Assembly: GCF_026712185.1 (NCBI RefSeq)
Contig: NZ_JAPPUX010000005.1
Coordinates: 236,262-300,261, forward strand
Length of the DNA: 64,000 bases
Source of the DNA: Nocardioides pini
Lineage (GTDB): Bacteria > Actinomycetota > Actinomycetes > Propionibacteriales > Nocardioidaceae
Direction: 5' to 3'
Shown here: piece after piece, positions 54,142-62,493 of the stretch
Layout of the letters: each line of letters begins with the position of its first letter
Position numbering within the stretch: position 1 is the first letter of the stretch
Position numbers and translations under genes: made by a program
Notes under the pieces: model-generated
Seen by the model: only the letters and a program-made list of their open reading frames with translations
Told to the model about the DNA's origin: nothing
Database searches by the model: none

Positions 54142-54225
54142 CTACCGCTCCTGGCGCCCGGAGTCGTCGAGCGCGTCGAGGCGCCCGTCGACAACGAGCC
54201 ACTTCTCGTCATCAGTGGGCGCCAT
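54142..54225 (-). CDS. possible 27-residue ORF coupled to the PASTA gene
   Basis: A 28-codon ORF (MAPTDDEKWLVVDGR followed by 12 charged residues) ends in TAG directly adjoining the PASTA ATG. The start resembles that of small conserved actinobacterial proteins, but the body is missing, so it may be a fragment. No strong ribosome site is present. Confidence 0.3.
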   Translation of the reverse strand: MAPTDDEKWLVVDGRLDALDDSGRQER

Positions 54226-54381
54226 CCACTGAGTTTCGCAGAACATCTGTCGGCGCCCAGGTGCCGTCCTGACCGGATCCCGGTGGGACCTGCCACGCCA
54301 CCGTCGAATGACCGGACCTGCCGCATCGAGTGCGTGCCGTGGGACTCTTGTCGAGCGGGGTCGGAGCGATCGGGAGGGACC

Positions 54382-54810
54382 ATGGCAGCAACTGGTGTGG
54401 AGGTCATCCGAGAGCTGGTCGCGCGGACCAACGCCCACGACCTCGACGGCATGGCGGCGTTGATCCACCCGGACTACCGGAGCGAGCAGCCCTTCCACCC
54501 CGCCCGCGGCTTCGGCGGCCGTGCGCAGATGAAGGCGAACTGGGGCGCCATCCTGACCGGGGTCCCCGACCTGCGCGCCGAGGTCCCGGCGTCGGTGCAG
54601 GACGGAGACGTGGTGTGGAGCGAGTGGCACTGGTGGGGCACGACCGAGAAGCGTGAGCCTTTCGAGATGCGCGCGATCACCCAGTTCACGGTGCGCGACG
54701 GGCTCGTGGTCAGCGGCCGGCTCTTCGCGGAGATGGTCGAGCAGGGAGGCGCCGACATCAACGACGCCGTCGAGGCGTCCTCGGGCCACCGCCCGCGGGT
54801 CGAGGACTGA
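54382..54810 (+). CDS. SnoaL-like (NTF2-fold) protein
   Basis: A 142-residue single-domain SnoaL/polyketide-cyclase-like protein (VIRELVARTNAHDLDGMAAL, HPARGFGGRAQMKANWGAIL, VWSEWHWWGTTEKREPFEMR). The cavity fold could bind or isomerise a small hydrophobic compound; the substrate is unknown. GGGAGGGACC lies just before the ATG. It is an isolated gene divergent from the PASTA operon. Confidence 0.8.
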   Translation: MAATGVEVIRELVARTNAHDLDGMAALIHPDYRSEQPFHPARGFGGRAQMKANWGAILTGVPDLRAEVPASVQDGDVVWSEWHWWGTTEKREPFEMRAITQFTVRDGLVVSGRLFAEMVEQGGADINDAVEASSGHRPRVED

Positions 54811-55079
54811 GCTGGTCACGATGACTCTCGGGACGAGTTCGCGAAAGGTCGGCTACCGACTGCTGCGCGTGCCGGAGCAACTTGCCTCAATCCGCCACTT
54901 GTCGCTCTATCGCACTTTCAGTCCATGACGGGACGTCACTAGAGGAGAAGACGGCGGGCTTACGTCGGGGGTCGCTAGACAGCGACGCGCCACAGGCCGA
55001 CCATGAGTCTCTGACCCGCGAGTTCGATTGCTTCGAATGAGCACTCATGACGCCCTCGGTACGCGATAGGGGGACGAGA

Positions 55080-56525
55080 ATGGCTACGCGGCCCGGCCCT
55101 TCGATTGGGCTCCTGGTCGGCATGCTCCTTGTGTTCCTCGTGAGTTGTGACGCGGGTGGCCCTTCGCGTCAGCCGGCGAAGCGAAGTGGGGACGTCGCCG
55201 CGCCCAAGCACGACGCTTCGGGCGAGACGGCTGTGGAACCCAAGCATGAGGACCCGATGCCGTGTCCTTCGGGGCCAATGAGTTCGTGGGTGCTTCACCA
55301 GCCGACCACGCTCCCCGCGAGCGTCAACGATCTTCCGTGGATGACTCCCGACGTCGTGGTCAGCCGGGCGGGTACCGCGACCGTCGCCTTCGCGTCGGTC
55401 GACGAGGTCGTCCGCACTGCTGATGATCCGCCGGCTTTAGATGACCCTCAGGACCCGGCGCACGGTGAGCAGGATCCGCACTCGCCGATGGGCGGTGTTC
55501 AGATCGGCATCGACGCATCGGACGTGCAGACGATGATGGTCGAGGAGTTCGTGCGCCTGGTGGACAACAGCGGGTCCTCGAACGAGATCGTCGACCTGCA
55601 GATCCCCGATCGGGTCCCTGGCCGGGGGTGGTCGAGCTCTCCTGCGGAGGTGGCCGAGCAGGAGTTGCTGTACGAAGCGCACCTGGCGGTAAACGCGTCA
55701 GGCGCCGCTGTTCTGATGTGGCTCGACTCGGCCTACAACCTGCTTGCTGTTTATCGCGACAGCGCAGGGGCTTCATGGACCGCGCCCCAGCTCGTGCCAG
55801 CTTCTGCTGGAATATCCCCCACCTTCGAAGTAGGCATCGACGACGCAGGCCGGGTTGTGGTGGTCGGCAGGTATGGCGGCGAGCACGGCGTACGGGCCAT
55901 CCGACGCAGTTCAGCGGGCAAGTGGGGGAAGGCGCAGCAACTGAGCGGCCCCGGCACGGAGTTCTACACAATGACGGTCGGTGCTGGAGGCGCCGCGGTA
56001 GCACTCCATGGCCCTCTCGACTTCGATGGCCCGGCTTCCGGGTCGCTGTTCGCCTCCCGGATGTCGCCGGCCGGTCACTGGCGTCCGCCGGTGCGGCAGT
56101 GGAACCGTGTCGCCTTCGACGAGGCGGTCGGCATGGACGGAAAAGGACGCGCGCTCATAGCAGCGTGGAACGGAGCTGATCTGATGGGGCGATGGAGCAC
56201 GCCTGACGGTCGGTGGCGTCCCCCGTTCGTCCTTGCCAGCGACGTCTCCAGGACCACTAAGTGGGGACTGGCGGTGGCGGTTGCGGTGAACCGGCGAGGT
56301 GCGGCGGTCGTCGGTTGGGGCGCCCAAGGGCGGGTCTCGCAGGTCTGGGCCCGATACAAGCCCTCCGGACAGAAATCATGGACTCGGCAGGTCCGAATGA
56401 CCCATACCGACGACGCCACGAAACTGTTCCGCGCCGCGATCGGAGAGTGCGGGCATGTGGCGTTCGTCTGGGAGACAAGCCGGGACACACAACTACGCGT
56501 CCTCCGCGCTTCGCCTCGTCCGTAA
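55080..56525 (+). CDS. predicted lipoprotein with beta-propeller-like repeats
   Basis: A 481-residue lipoprotein with a LVSC lipobox near residue 23. The mature part has repeated segments pairing small residues with Trp, such as GASWTAPQLVPAS, GKWGKAQQLSGPG, GHWRPPVRQWN, GRWRPPFVLAS and QKSWTRQVRMT. These suggest a blade-type propeller, which is an inference. The GC content and codon use look less extreme than those of the core genes. ATG 55080 with GGGGGACGAGA upstream is preferred to ATG 55047. No family named. Confidence 0.65.
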   Translation: MATRPGPSIGLLVGMLLVFLVSCDAGGPSRQPAKRSGDVAAPKHDASGETAVEPKHEDPMPCPSGPMSSWVLHQPTTLPASVNDLPWMTPDVVVSRAGTATVAFASVDEVVRTADDPPALDDPQDPAHGEQDPHSPMGGVQIGIDASDVQTMMVEEFVRLVDNSGSSNEIVDLQIPDRVPGRGWSSSPAEVAEQELLYEAHLAVNASGAAVLMWLDSAYNLLAVYRDSAGASWTAPQLVPASAGISPTFEVGIDDAGRVVVVGRYGGEHGVRAIRRSSAGKWGKAQQLSGPGTEFYTMTVGAGGAAVALHGPLDFDGPASGSLFASRMSPAGHWRPPVRQWNRVAFDEAVGMDGKGRALIAAWNGADLMGRWSTPDGRWRPPFVLASDVSRTTKWGLAVAVAVNRRGAAVVGWGAQGRVSQVWARYKPSGQKSWTRQVRMTHTDDATKLFRAAIGECGHVAFVWETSRDTQLRVLRASPRP

Positions 56526-56946
56526 TGCACCTCGGTTTCCCCTTGCTGCCACCTACCGAAAGCCCGCACCGTCCAGCACGTGGCTGCCGACTGTCCGCAC
56601 TGTCGCAATAGGAGCGTCAATCCGCCGCGAGCGCGTCCGATCCACAGACGGTTGTGCCGGGCCCACGCAGACGCGGCTCATGTTCCCGTCGTCGCCGAGC
56701 CATGTTGTTTCATGCCGAGTCCGCGGCGGTCGACGTCTACGTCGCATCCCGGGCCCCTGAACAGAAGGAGGTGGTGGAGATCGAACGACGGGTGCTGCTG
56801 GTTGCGCCACTGCTCGAGACTCGCCCTCGCGCGACGTCGAACTGAACGCCGGTCAGGTCCTCGCCAGAGGCGACCATGTCTACCCCTTGTGGTTCGGGAG
56901 TCCGCCGCGGTCGTTACGGACGGTGAGGCGGTCACCACCGAGGTGG
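56526..56946. other. gene-poor stretch containing a decayed gene
   Basis: Apart from the DUF1801 remnant listed separately, I see no supportable gene here. The sequence has lower GC and many short frames without ribosome sites. Confidence 0.5.
56712..56845 (+). pseudogene. decayed DUF1801 gene fragment
   Basis: This is clearly a damaged copy of the intact DUF1801 gene at 58633. A one-base deletion after codon 2 shifts the frame. The shifted frame then reads QKEVVEIERRVLLVAP, against QREVVEEIERRVLRVVP in the intact copy. It next jumps to LLETRP at the far C-terminus, a deletion of about 70 codons. Similarity also extends upstream of the ATG (GAGCCAT before the start in both copies). Non-functional. 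Confidence 0.75.
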
Positions 56947-58314
56947 TCACGCTTCGCAGTGGATGCGACGCTCGCCTAAGCACACGTCGACACCGCCGCC
57001 GCCGTTGACTTGGTCGATGCCCGGCCCGCCGGTCAGGTGCTCTCGGTCGGGCCCGCCAGCAAGTCGGTCGTTCCCGAGGCCGCCTTCGGCTCGTCGGGGT
57101 CCTTCCGGGCACCAGGAGCGGCGCCATGGGCGGTCGCCCATGGTCACGTCGTCGTCTCCGCCACGACCACGGGCCACCGCGACACACGCGTCGGCTCGTA
57201 AGGTGTTGTTGAGCTCGTTGCCCGTAAGGGTGAGACGTGTGGCTTGGCCGCGGACGTCCTCGAAACCGGCGACGGATCGCGGAAGCGTCCGACGTCCGCC
57301 GGCGATCGTCTCGTCATGCAGGTCGATCTCGAGCCTCCCGGACGAGGACGCGCCAAGGAGGTCCCGGCCCATCCCGGCGTCCATCCTGCTCCCGGCCGCT
57401 AGAGCCGCGACATCGACGCGCAGCCGGTCGTCACCGCCAACAAGATCAACGGTGACCCGTGAAGCGGGCTGGCCCTCGAGCAGGTCTCCGAACAGGCGTA
57501 CGTCGTCGCGCCCGTTAGTGCCTCGCACGGTGAGCGTCGCGGACGTGCCCAAGACGATCACTTCACTGGCGTCGTCCCACGTGAAGACGTTTGCCGTGTT
57601 GAACGTGCTGGCCTTGGCAGCAAGGTCGATCGCCCACATGTCTGTGCGTAGGAGCCAGGGACCGGAGAGGATGAGCGTGTTGGCGCCGGAGCCGGCCGTG
57701 AGGTGCCCATGCGGTGCCTGAGGTTCGAGGATGAGGAGTGTGTCGTCGCCCTCACCGGTGTCGACGGTGTCCGGCGATCGCTTCTCGCAAACGCGTACCC
57801 AGTCGTTTCCGCCGGCCGTGGAGACCGTGTCTGGTGCCCACCCGCGGCATGCGTCGACATGCTCGGTCCCTGGGCCGCCGGCTACCACGTCACTGCCTTC
57901 GCCGACATCCGTCGACAGGTACGCCTCGCGCGGCAGAGTGCTCGAGTCGACGACGTCGTCGCCGGTGCCCGGGAAGACTGCCCAACGTCCTGAGACCTCA
58001 TCAGGGTGTGCAGTGGTCACGCAGATGGTGTCGTTCCCTGCTCCGGTCATCACCAGGCTCGCACCATTCGTGACGACAACGTCGTCTCCGGACGTCCCTC
58101 GCAGCGGCGAGTCGAAGTCAAGCGTGGCGCTCGTTCCGGCGATCGTGGCCTTCAGCCCGCGGCAGTTGGGCGCCGCGTCCTCGGCCGGCGCGCTGGCAAG
58201 TGCCGCAGCGGGCACCGTAAACGCTCCGATCATCAAGCCGACGACGGCCATGCGTGGAGCACGCCTCCAACCGGCCCTGCTCAGCGGTCCTCGAGACGTG
58301 TTCCTCACCCTCAT
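56947..58314 (-). CDS. secreted RTX-like calcium-binding repeat protein
   Basis: A 455-residue exported protein with a signal peptide (about 1-45, ALASAPAEDA near the cleavage site). The mature part has RTX/hemolysin-type nonapeptide-like units, mostly divergent: GTSGDDVVV, GAGNDTICV, GTGDDVVDS, GEGSDVVAG, GGNDWVRV and GEGDDTLLI, then GGLGNDRLAGG and GGPGIDQVNGG near the end. Such repeats bind Ca2+ outside the cell. GGGAGG lies 9 nt before the ATG. It sits between a decayed and an intact DUF1801 copy. Confidence 0.8.
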   Translation of the reverse strand: MRVRNTSRGPLSRAGWRRAPRMAVVGLMIGAFTVPAAALASAPAEDAAPNCRGLKATIAGTSATLDFDSPLRGTSGDDVVVTNGASLVMTGAGNDTICVTTAHPDEVSGRWAVFPGTGDDVVDSSTLPREAYLSTDVGEGSDVVAGGPGTEHVDACRGWAPDTVSTAGGNDWVRVCEKRSPDTVDTGEGDDTLLILEPQAPHGHLTAGSGANTLILSGPWLLRTDMWAIDLAAKASTFNTANVFTWDDASEVIVLGTSATLTVRGTNGRDDVRLFGDLLEGQPASRVTVDLVGGDDRLRVDVAALAAGSRMDAGMGRDLLGASSSGRLEIDLHDETIAGGRRTLPRSVAGFEDVRGQATRLTLTGNELNNTLRADACVAVARGRGGDDDVTMGDRPWRRSWCPEGPRRAEGGLGNDRLAGGPDREHLTGGPGIDQVNGGGGVDVCLGERRIHCEA

Positions 58315-58632
58315 GGCGGATGTCCTCCCAAATGGACGGTACGCCTGGCGATGGTGTGACGACCAGAGTTGTGTGAGCCGGGCACGCTAGCTCCCGCCGG
58401 GGCTGGTCGTCTCGGCTCCCGCGCCGGATCGGTTACCCCAACTTGGACGCCGGGACTCACTCGCTCCCGAAGGGGTACGACCGGCACGCGTTCTGCTCGG
58501 GCATCCACGACGCGCGGATCTATTGTCCAGGGTGCGTCGATCCCCCGCGATCGATAGCGCATCGGATTCACCGAGGGATCGGCTGTTTCACCTGGACGGT
58601 CGCCCGCGTTGCCGTCGAGCCATACTGCCCTC
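58315..58632. other. intergenic region between divergent genes
   Basis: No gene is supported here. It must hold promoters for the RTX-like gene (minus strand) and the DUF1801 gene (plus strand, CATACT at 58621-58626, 6 nt before its ATG). The last 30 bp match the upstream region of the decayed DUF1801 copy. Confidence 0.45.
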
Positions 58633-58986
58633 ATGCCGAAGTTCGCGTCGGTCGACGACTACCTCTCATCGCTGCCCGCTGAGCAACGCGAGGTGGTGGA
58701 GGAGATCGAACGGCGGGTGCTGCGGGTGGTGCCCGGCGCAGAACGCGTGATCCGCTACGACATGCCGACCTGGCAGGTTGACGGCGCTTCCCTCGTCCAC
58801 GTGGCGGCGTGGAAGCAGCACGTCTCCCTCTACCCCGTGCCACCAGCGGGCGATCCTGATCTGGACGCCGACCTCGCGCCGTACGCCGGAGCGAAAGGCA
58901 CGCTCAAGCTGCCGTACCTCGAGGTCGACTACACCTTGATCGAACGGGTCGTGCGACGGCTGCTCGAGACTCGCCCTTCGGACTAG
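58633..58986 (+). CDS. DUF1801/YdhG-like protein
   Basis: A 117-residue single-domain protein of the DUF1801 (Fra-like iron chaperone YdhG) family: SVDDYLSSLPAEQREVVEEIE, VIRYDMPTWQVDGASLVHVAAWKQHVSLYPVP in two parts, and GTLKLPYLEVDYTLIERVV. Small cytoplasmic proteins of this family are proposed to bind iron; evidence is limited. ATG 58633 fits leaderless spacing. Confidence 0.85.
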   Translation: MPKFASVDDYLSSLPAEQREVVEEIERRVLRVVPGAERVIRYDMPTWQVDGASLVHVAAWKQHVSLYPVPPAGDPDLDADLAPYAGAKGTLKLPYLEVDYTLIERVVRRLLETRPSD

Positions 58987-58992
58987 GCACGT

Positions 58993-59655
58993 CTATCGCA
59001 GCGTGGCGACACCGTCGAGCACGAGCGTGAGCCCGGACTCGAACTCCTTGCCGTAGTCGTAGCCGGGCTGCAGGACGTGCTCGACGGTCAGCTCGAAGAG
59101 GTAGGGGAAGGCCGCAGCGGGGAACGCTTCCATGATGGCCGTGGTCATGGTCGCCAGCTGCGACGCGTCGCGGAAAGGCAGGTTGGCTTCCTGCAGCACG
59201 AATCCGTGCACATAGCTGTCGAGCGTCGAGATCGCGTGAGCAGCCGCAGGGATCGAGAATCCTCCTTCGCGAAATGATCGGATCCCCGACTCCAGGAGTC
59301 CCAGGGTGGCCGGTCCCGGGGTGTTCCTCGAAGCCATCAAGCTGACGGCCCACGGGTGGCGGAGCAGGACCGTACGAGTCCGGTGAGCCCGTTGGCTGAT
59401 CGCCTCGCGCCACTCCGTCGACCGGTCGGGAAGCTCGATCTCAGCGGCGACGACGTCGACCAGCCCGTCGAGGATCTGATCCTTCCCGTTGACATGGTGG
59501 TAGAGGGAAGCGGCTTCCACACCCAGCTCGCGCCCGAGCCGTCGCATGGTCACGGCTCCGATCCCCTCGGCGTCTGCCACCGCCAGGGCAACTGCCAGCG
59601 TGCGCTCCCGGTCCACGGGCGCCCTGCTCGTAGCTTCAGCCGATCGACGTCCCAC
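58993..59655 (-). CDS. TetR-family repressor
   Basis: A 220-residue TetR/AcrR regulator. The HTH lies in residues 18-62 ([40 protein letters not shown] across the helices). The C-terminal ligand domain is of the TetR_C type ([23 protein letters not shown]). It is divergent from the DUF4386 gene, and two identical palindromes lie between them, so it probably represses both. GTG 59655 is the likely start. Confidence 0.9.
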   Translation of the reverse strand: MGRRSAEATSRAPVDRERTLAVALAVADAEGIGAVTMRRLGRELGVEAASLYHHVNGKDQILDGLVDVVAAEIELPDRSTEWREAISQRAHRTRTVLLRHPWAVSLMASRNTPGPATLGLLESGIRSFREGGFSIPAAAHAISTLDSYVHGFVLQEANLPFRDASQLATMTTAIMEAFPAAAFPYLFELTVEHVLQPGYDYGKEFESGLTLVLDGVATLR

Positions 59656-59687
59656 GCCAGTCCTATCCCTTCATCCGCCTAGACAAT

Positions 59688-59732
59688 CTAACACCGTTAG
59701 GGGTACGTTCGAATCTAATCTAACACCGTTAG
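59688..59732. promoter_or_regulatory. twin TetR operators
   Basis: Two copies of the 17-nt sequence ATCTAACACCGTTAGGG, each with inverted arms CTAAC-ACC-GTTAG, are centred 32 bp apart (59688-59700 and 59720-59732). That is about three helical turns, in the gap between the TetR gene and the DUF4386 gene. Confidence 0.75.
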
Positions 59733-59766
59733 GGATTCGGGCCTTGACGCCGACGGAAGGCGAGCC

Positions 59767-60423
59767 ATGACCACCCTGAGCATCCCAACAGTGACAGGAT
59801 CCAGCAGTTACACCTCGAACAGGAGGCCGACCGCCATCGCTGTGGGCACTCTCTTCATCCTCCAGATGGTGACCGCCATGTTCGGGACGAACCTGATCCA
59901 GACGTTCGTCGACGGCGACCCCGACCGAGCCCCGCTGATCCTCGGCGTCGCCTTGATGATGTGTTCCGGTCTCGCGGTCGTCGGCATCGGCCTCCTGATG
60001 TATCCGGTCCTCAGGGACGTCAGCCCCAGCCTCGCCGGCTGGTATCCGGGGCTGAGGATCACCGAGTGCCTCGTCTCGGCCACGTGCGGGATCTACCTCG
60101 CGACGCAGTCGCACGTAGTCCCGAACCACCTGCTGTGGGTCTACGTGCCCACCGGAATTGGCGGCATCATCTTGACGTACCTCCTCCTGATCGGGCGGTT
60201 GGTCCCCCGAGCCATCGCGGTGCTCGGTCTGGTCGGATACGTCTCGCTCACCATCGGAGTGCCGCTCGACCTCCTCGGGGTCCTCGACATGGGCGCGGGC
60301 GCCGGGCTGCTCCTCCTGGTCCCCGGTGGCCTGTTCGAAGCCTTGTTCCTCCCGGCTTGGCTCATCGGCAAGGGATTCCGGACCACGCAGGCATCGGCCG
60401 CGCCCAGTTCACAGACCGCCTGA
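59767..60423 (+). CDS. DUF4386 membrane protein
   Basis: A 218-residue, six-helix protein with the DUF4386 layout: an N-terminal RRPTAIAVGTLFILQMVTAMFG helix (in parts), MYPVLRDVSPSLAGWYPGLRITECLV, and a Pro-rich LLLVPGGLFEALFLPAWLI. Function unknown; found beside regulators in many actinobacteria. GGAAGG lies 6 nt before the ATG. It is probably controlled by the divergent TetR. Confidence 0.82.
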   Translation: MTTLSIPTVTGSSSYTSNRRPTAIAVGTLFILQMVTAMFGTNLIQTFVDGDPDRAPLILGVALMMCSGLAVVGIGLLMYPVLRDVSPSLAGWYPGLRITECLVSATCGIYLATQSHVVPNHLLWVYVPTGIGGIILTYLLLIGRLVPRAIAVLGLVGYVSLTIGVPLDLLGVLDMGAGAGLLLLVPGGLFEALFLPAWLIGKGFRTTQASAAPSSQTA

Positions 60424-60566
60424 GCCTGCCTACCGGCGAGCTCGAGGCCCCGCGTCATGCGCCGCACGTCGAGGTGGAGGTCGGATCAGCCTGCGGGCGA
60501 TCACGGAACTCCGAAGGCTTCGTGCCTCGACCTCGGAGATCCATGGTGGGTGGCGTCGTGCGCGTC

Positions 60567-60572
60567 TAGTGT
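60567..60572 (+). promoter_or_regulatory. -10 element, leaderless small gene
   Basis: TAGTGT lies 7 nt before ATG 60580. Confidence 0.5.
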
Positions 60573-60579
60573 GCGAGAC

Positions 60580-60804
60580 ATGAAGGGTCTTGTGCTTCGT
60601 GTCCGGCTGATCAGCGGGGACAGCATGGATGTCACGTACGAGCACCCCAGTGCAGGGAGTGAGGACGAGGTCATCGACCACGTCGTCGACACCCTCTCGC
60701 AGGACTCTGGCGTGCTCCGCTGTGGACATGGCGACCGGCTGTTGGTGCTGTACGCACGGGGGGTTGCCGCGGTGGAAGTGGCTCCCCGCGGCGCGGTCCT
60801 CTAG
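60580..60804 (+). CDS. small soluble protein of unknown function
   Basis: A 74-residue protein with alternating strands and no hydrophobic helix (VLRVRLISGDSMDVTYEHP, LLVLYARGVAAVEVAPRG). The leaderless promoter spacing supports the start. No family recognised. Confidence 0.55.
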   Translation: MKGLVLRVRLISGDSMDVTYEHPSAGSEDEVIDHVVDTLSQDSGVLRCGHGDRLLVLYARGVAAVEVAPRGAVL

Positions 60805-60817
60805 TGACTCTGGTCGC

Positions 60818-61138
60818 ATGACGAGCCGCGACAATCGGGCTGTGCGTCGTCATCTGTGGTGGGTCGTGGGCCTCGTGCTGGTGTGCACCGGCCTTGCGGT
60901 CGCACTGTCCGCGAGGGTCGGTCCGGACGACTTCGGTTGGTTTGCCTACTCGCCGGCGACCGCCGGTTCCGACTGGCACATGAGCTGGAGCGACCCGATG
61001 AGCAGCGGGTCGGCGTTGATCGTGTCGCGATGGCAGCTCGCGGGCTCGCTGGCCGCGATCCTCGGGCTGATGATCATCGCGGCGGGCGCGGGCTTTCGGC
61101 TAGGACAGCGCCGCGGGCAGCCCTCAGAGCAGCAATAG
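60818..61138 (+). CDS. two-helix membrane protein of unknown function
   Basis: A 106-residue protein with helices WWVVGLVLVCTGLAVAL and LAGSLAAILGLMIIAAGAGF flanking an extracytoplasmic loop rich in Trp, Ser and Asp. No family recognised. It starts 13 nt after the previous gene, with GACTCT 6 nt before the ATG. Confidence 0.6.
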   Translation: MTSRDNRAVRRHLWWVVGLVLVCTGLAVALSARVGPDDFGWFAYSPATAGSDWHMSWSDPMSSGSALIVSRWQLAGSLAAILGLMIIAAGAGFRLGQRRGQPSEQQ

Positions 61139-61241
61139 CCGGCCCCGCCGACCACCTCCCGAGCGCACTGATCCCTGCTGACGACTCCCGAGACGTCACT
61201 TCTCCTCCGATCGAGGAGTCCGTCGGGCGCCATACTCAGGC

Positions 61242-62234
61242 ATGTTCGACACCCTGCGAGATCGACTGCTCCCTGACACCCAGCGCCGCACCGCTGACGA
61301 GCTCGACGACGACCTGAACCTCCGTTCGGGCGATGCCCGGGCCAAGCAGTCGGCGTTCTGGGCGATGCTCGTGCTCTCCGCGATCATCGCGAGCGCGGGC
61401 GTCATCACGGACTCCACCGCCACGGTCATCGGCGCGATGATCATCGCCCCGCTGTCCACGCCCATCATGGGGATCGCGCTGGGCCTCGCGCTCGGCCGCC
61501 GCAACGGCTCGCTCGTCTACGTGACCCTCGGGACGATCACCGTCGTCGCCATCGGCATCGTGTTCTCACTGGCGGTGCCCCAGGACATCGACCTGCTCAG
61601 CGACAGCCAGGTCGCGAGCCGCACGTCTCCCGGGCTCACCGACCTCGTCGCTGCGATCGCCACGGGCTTCGCGGGCGCCATCGCGCTGTGCCGCCGCGAC
61701 GTCGCCGCCGTCCTGCCCGGCGTCGCGATCGCGATCTCCCTCGTGCCACCCCTCGCGGTGGTCGGCGTCTGCCTCGGCCAGGGCGCCCCCGGCCTCGCCG
61801 CCGGCGCCTTCCTGCTCTTCTTCTCCAACCTGCTCGCGATGGTCGCCGCCGGGCTCCTCACGTTCGCCACGCTCGACCCGTCGGCCGAGCGCCGCGCCCG
61901 CCGCCGCCCCGGCCTCGTCATCGCCGGTCTCGCCGTCGTCATCGCGGTCCCGCTCGGCGCCAACACCGCCGCCGTCTACGCAGTCGACCGCTACAGCGTC
62001 GGGGTCCGGACCACAGCCGCCCAGTGGCTCGCCTCGACCCCCGGCGCCACCGTCACCAGCGTCGACTTCACCTCCCCCGGCGACGTACGGATCAACGTCC
62101 GCCACACCGGCGACCTGCCGTCGTACGCCGACCTGCTCGAGCGCCTCCGCGGCGTCATCCCCGACGGCATCGCCGTCCACGTCGATGCGTCGGTCGGCTC
62201 CGAGACCGAGGTCGGCGACGTGGGCGCCGGCTGA
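61242..62234 (+). CDS. DUF389 (TIGR00341-type) membrane protein
   Basis: A 330-residue protein. An N-terminal soluble piece is followed by a membrane core of the DUF389 family (LVLSAIIASAGVITDSTATVIGAMIIAPL, then PLSTPIMGIALGLALG, each in parts), five to six helices in total. A soluble C-terminal domain occupies about 255-330. Function is unknown; the family is widespread. CATACT lies 5 nt before ATG 61242. Confidence 0.85.
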   Translation: MFDTLRDRLLPDTQRRTADELDDDLNLRSGDARAKQSAFWAMLVLSAIIASAGVITDSTATVIGAMIIAPLSTPIMGIALGLALGRRNGSLVYVTLGTITVVAIGIVFSLAVPQDIDLLSDSQVASRTSPGLTDLVAAIATGFAGAIALCRRDVAAVLPGVAIAISLVPPLAVVGVCLGQGAPGLAAGAFLLFFSNLLAMVAAGLLTFATLDPSAERRARRRPGLVIAGLAVVIAVPLGANTAAVYAVDRYSVGVRTTAAQWLASTPGATVTSVDFTSPGDVRINVRHTGDLPSYADLLERLRGVIPDGIAVHVDASVGSETEVGDVGAG

Positions 62235-62350
62235 ACGAGCCACCCGATCCGCCGTCCCAGGTCACGGAACCGCAACGAAACGACTTCTCAGGATGCGCGA
62301 GGTGAATCCCTCATCGGTCGCTCAGGGGGGCTTGATGTAGTCCTCTTCGG

Positions 62351-62389
62351 CGGTGGTCCGACGGAACCCCCGAAAACGTCGGGCCACCG
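62351..62389 (+). terminator. long hairpin between DUF389 and the phosphoglycerate dehydrogenase gene
   Basis: A 13-bp stem with one G-U pair (CGGTGGTCCGACG / CGTCGGGCCACCG) closes a 13-nt loop. It is most likely a terminator for the gene upstream, because serA appears leaderless. Confidence 0.5.
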
Positions 62390-62481
62390 TCCTTCGACCG
62401 AGGGCCATGGCCGATCCCGCCGGGACGGGCCGCGCCCGGCACCCATGCTGGACCGGCGCCGGCGCCCCGGTCGCGCTGCCA

Positions 62482-62487
62482 TAACGT
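62482..62487 (+). promoter_or_regulatory. -10 element, leaderless serA
   Basis: TAACGT lies 6 nt before ATG 62494. Confidence 0.55.
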
Positions 62488-62493
62488 TGCGGC

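Noticed and set aside
53749..54381. N-terminal extension of the SnoaL-like gene through the PASTA gene
   Set aside because: The long frame is the antisense shadow of the PASTA gene. The real start has a good ribosome site at 54382.
55010..55045. A tRNA T-arm at GAGTTCGATTGC
   Set aside because: The flanking arms do not pair into a T-stem, and no other tRNA arms are visible.
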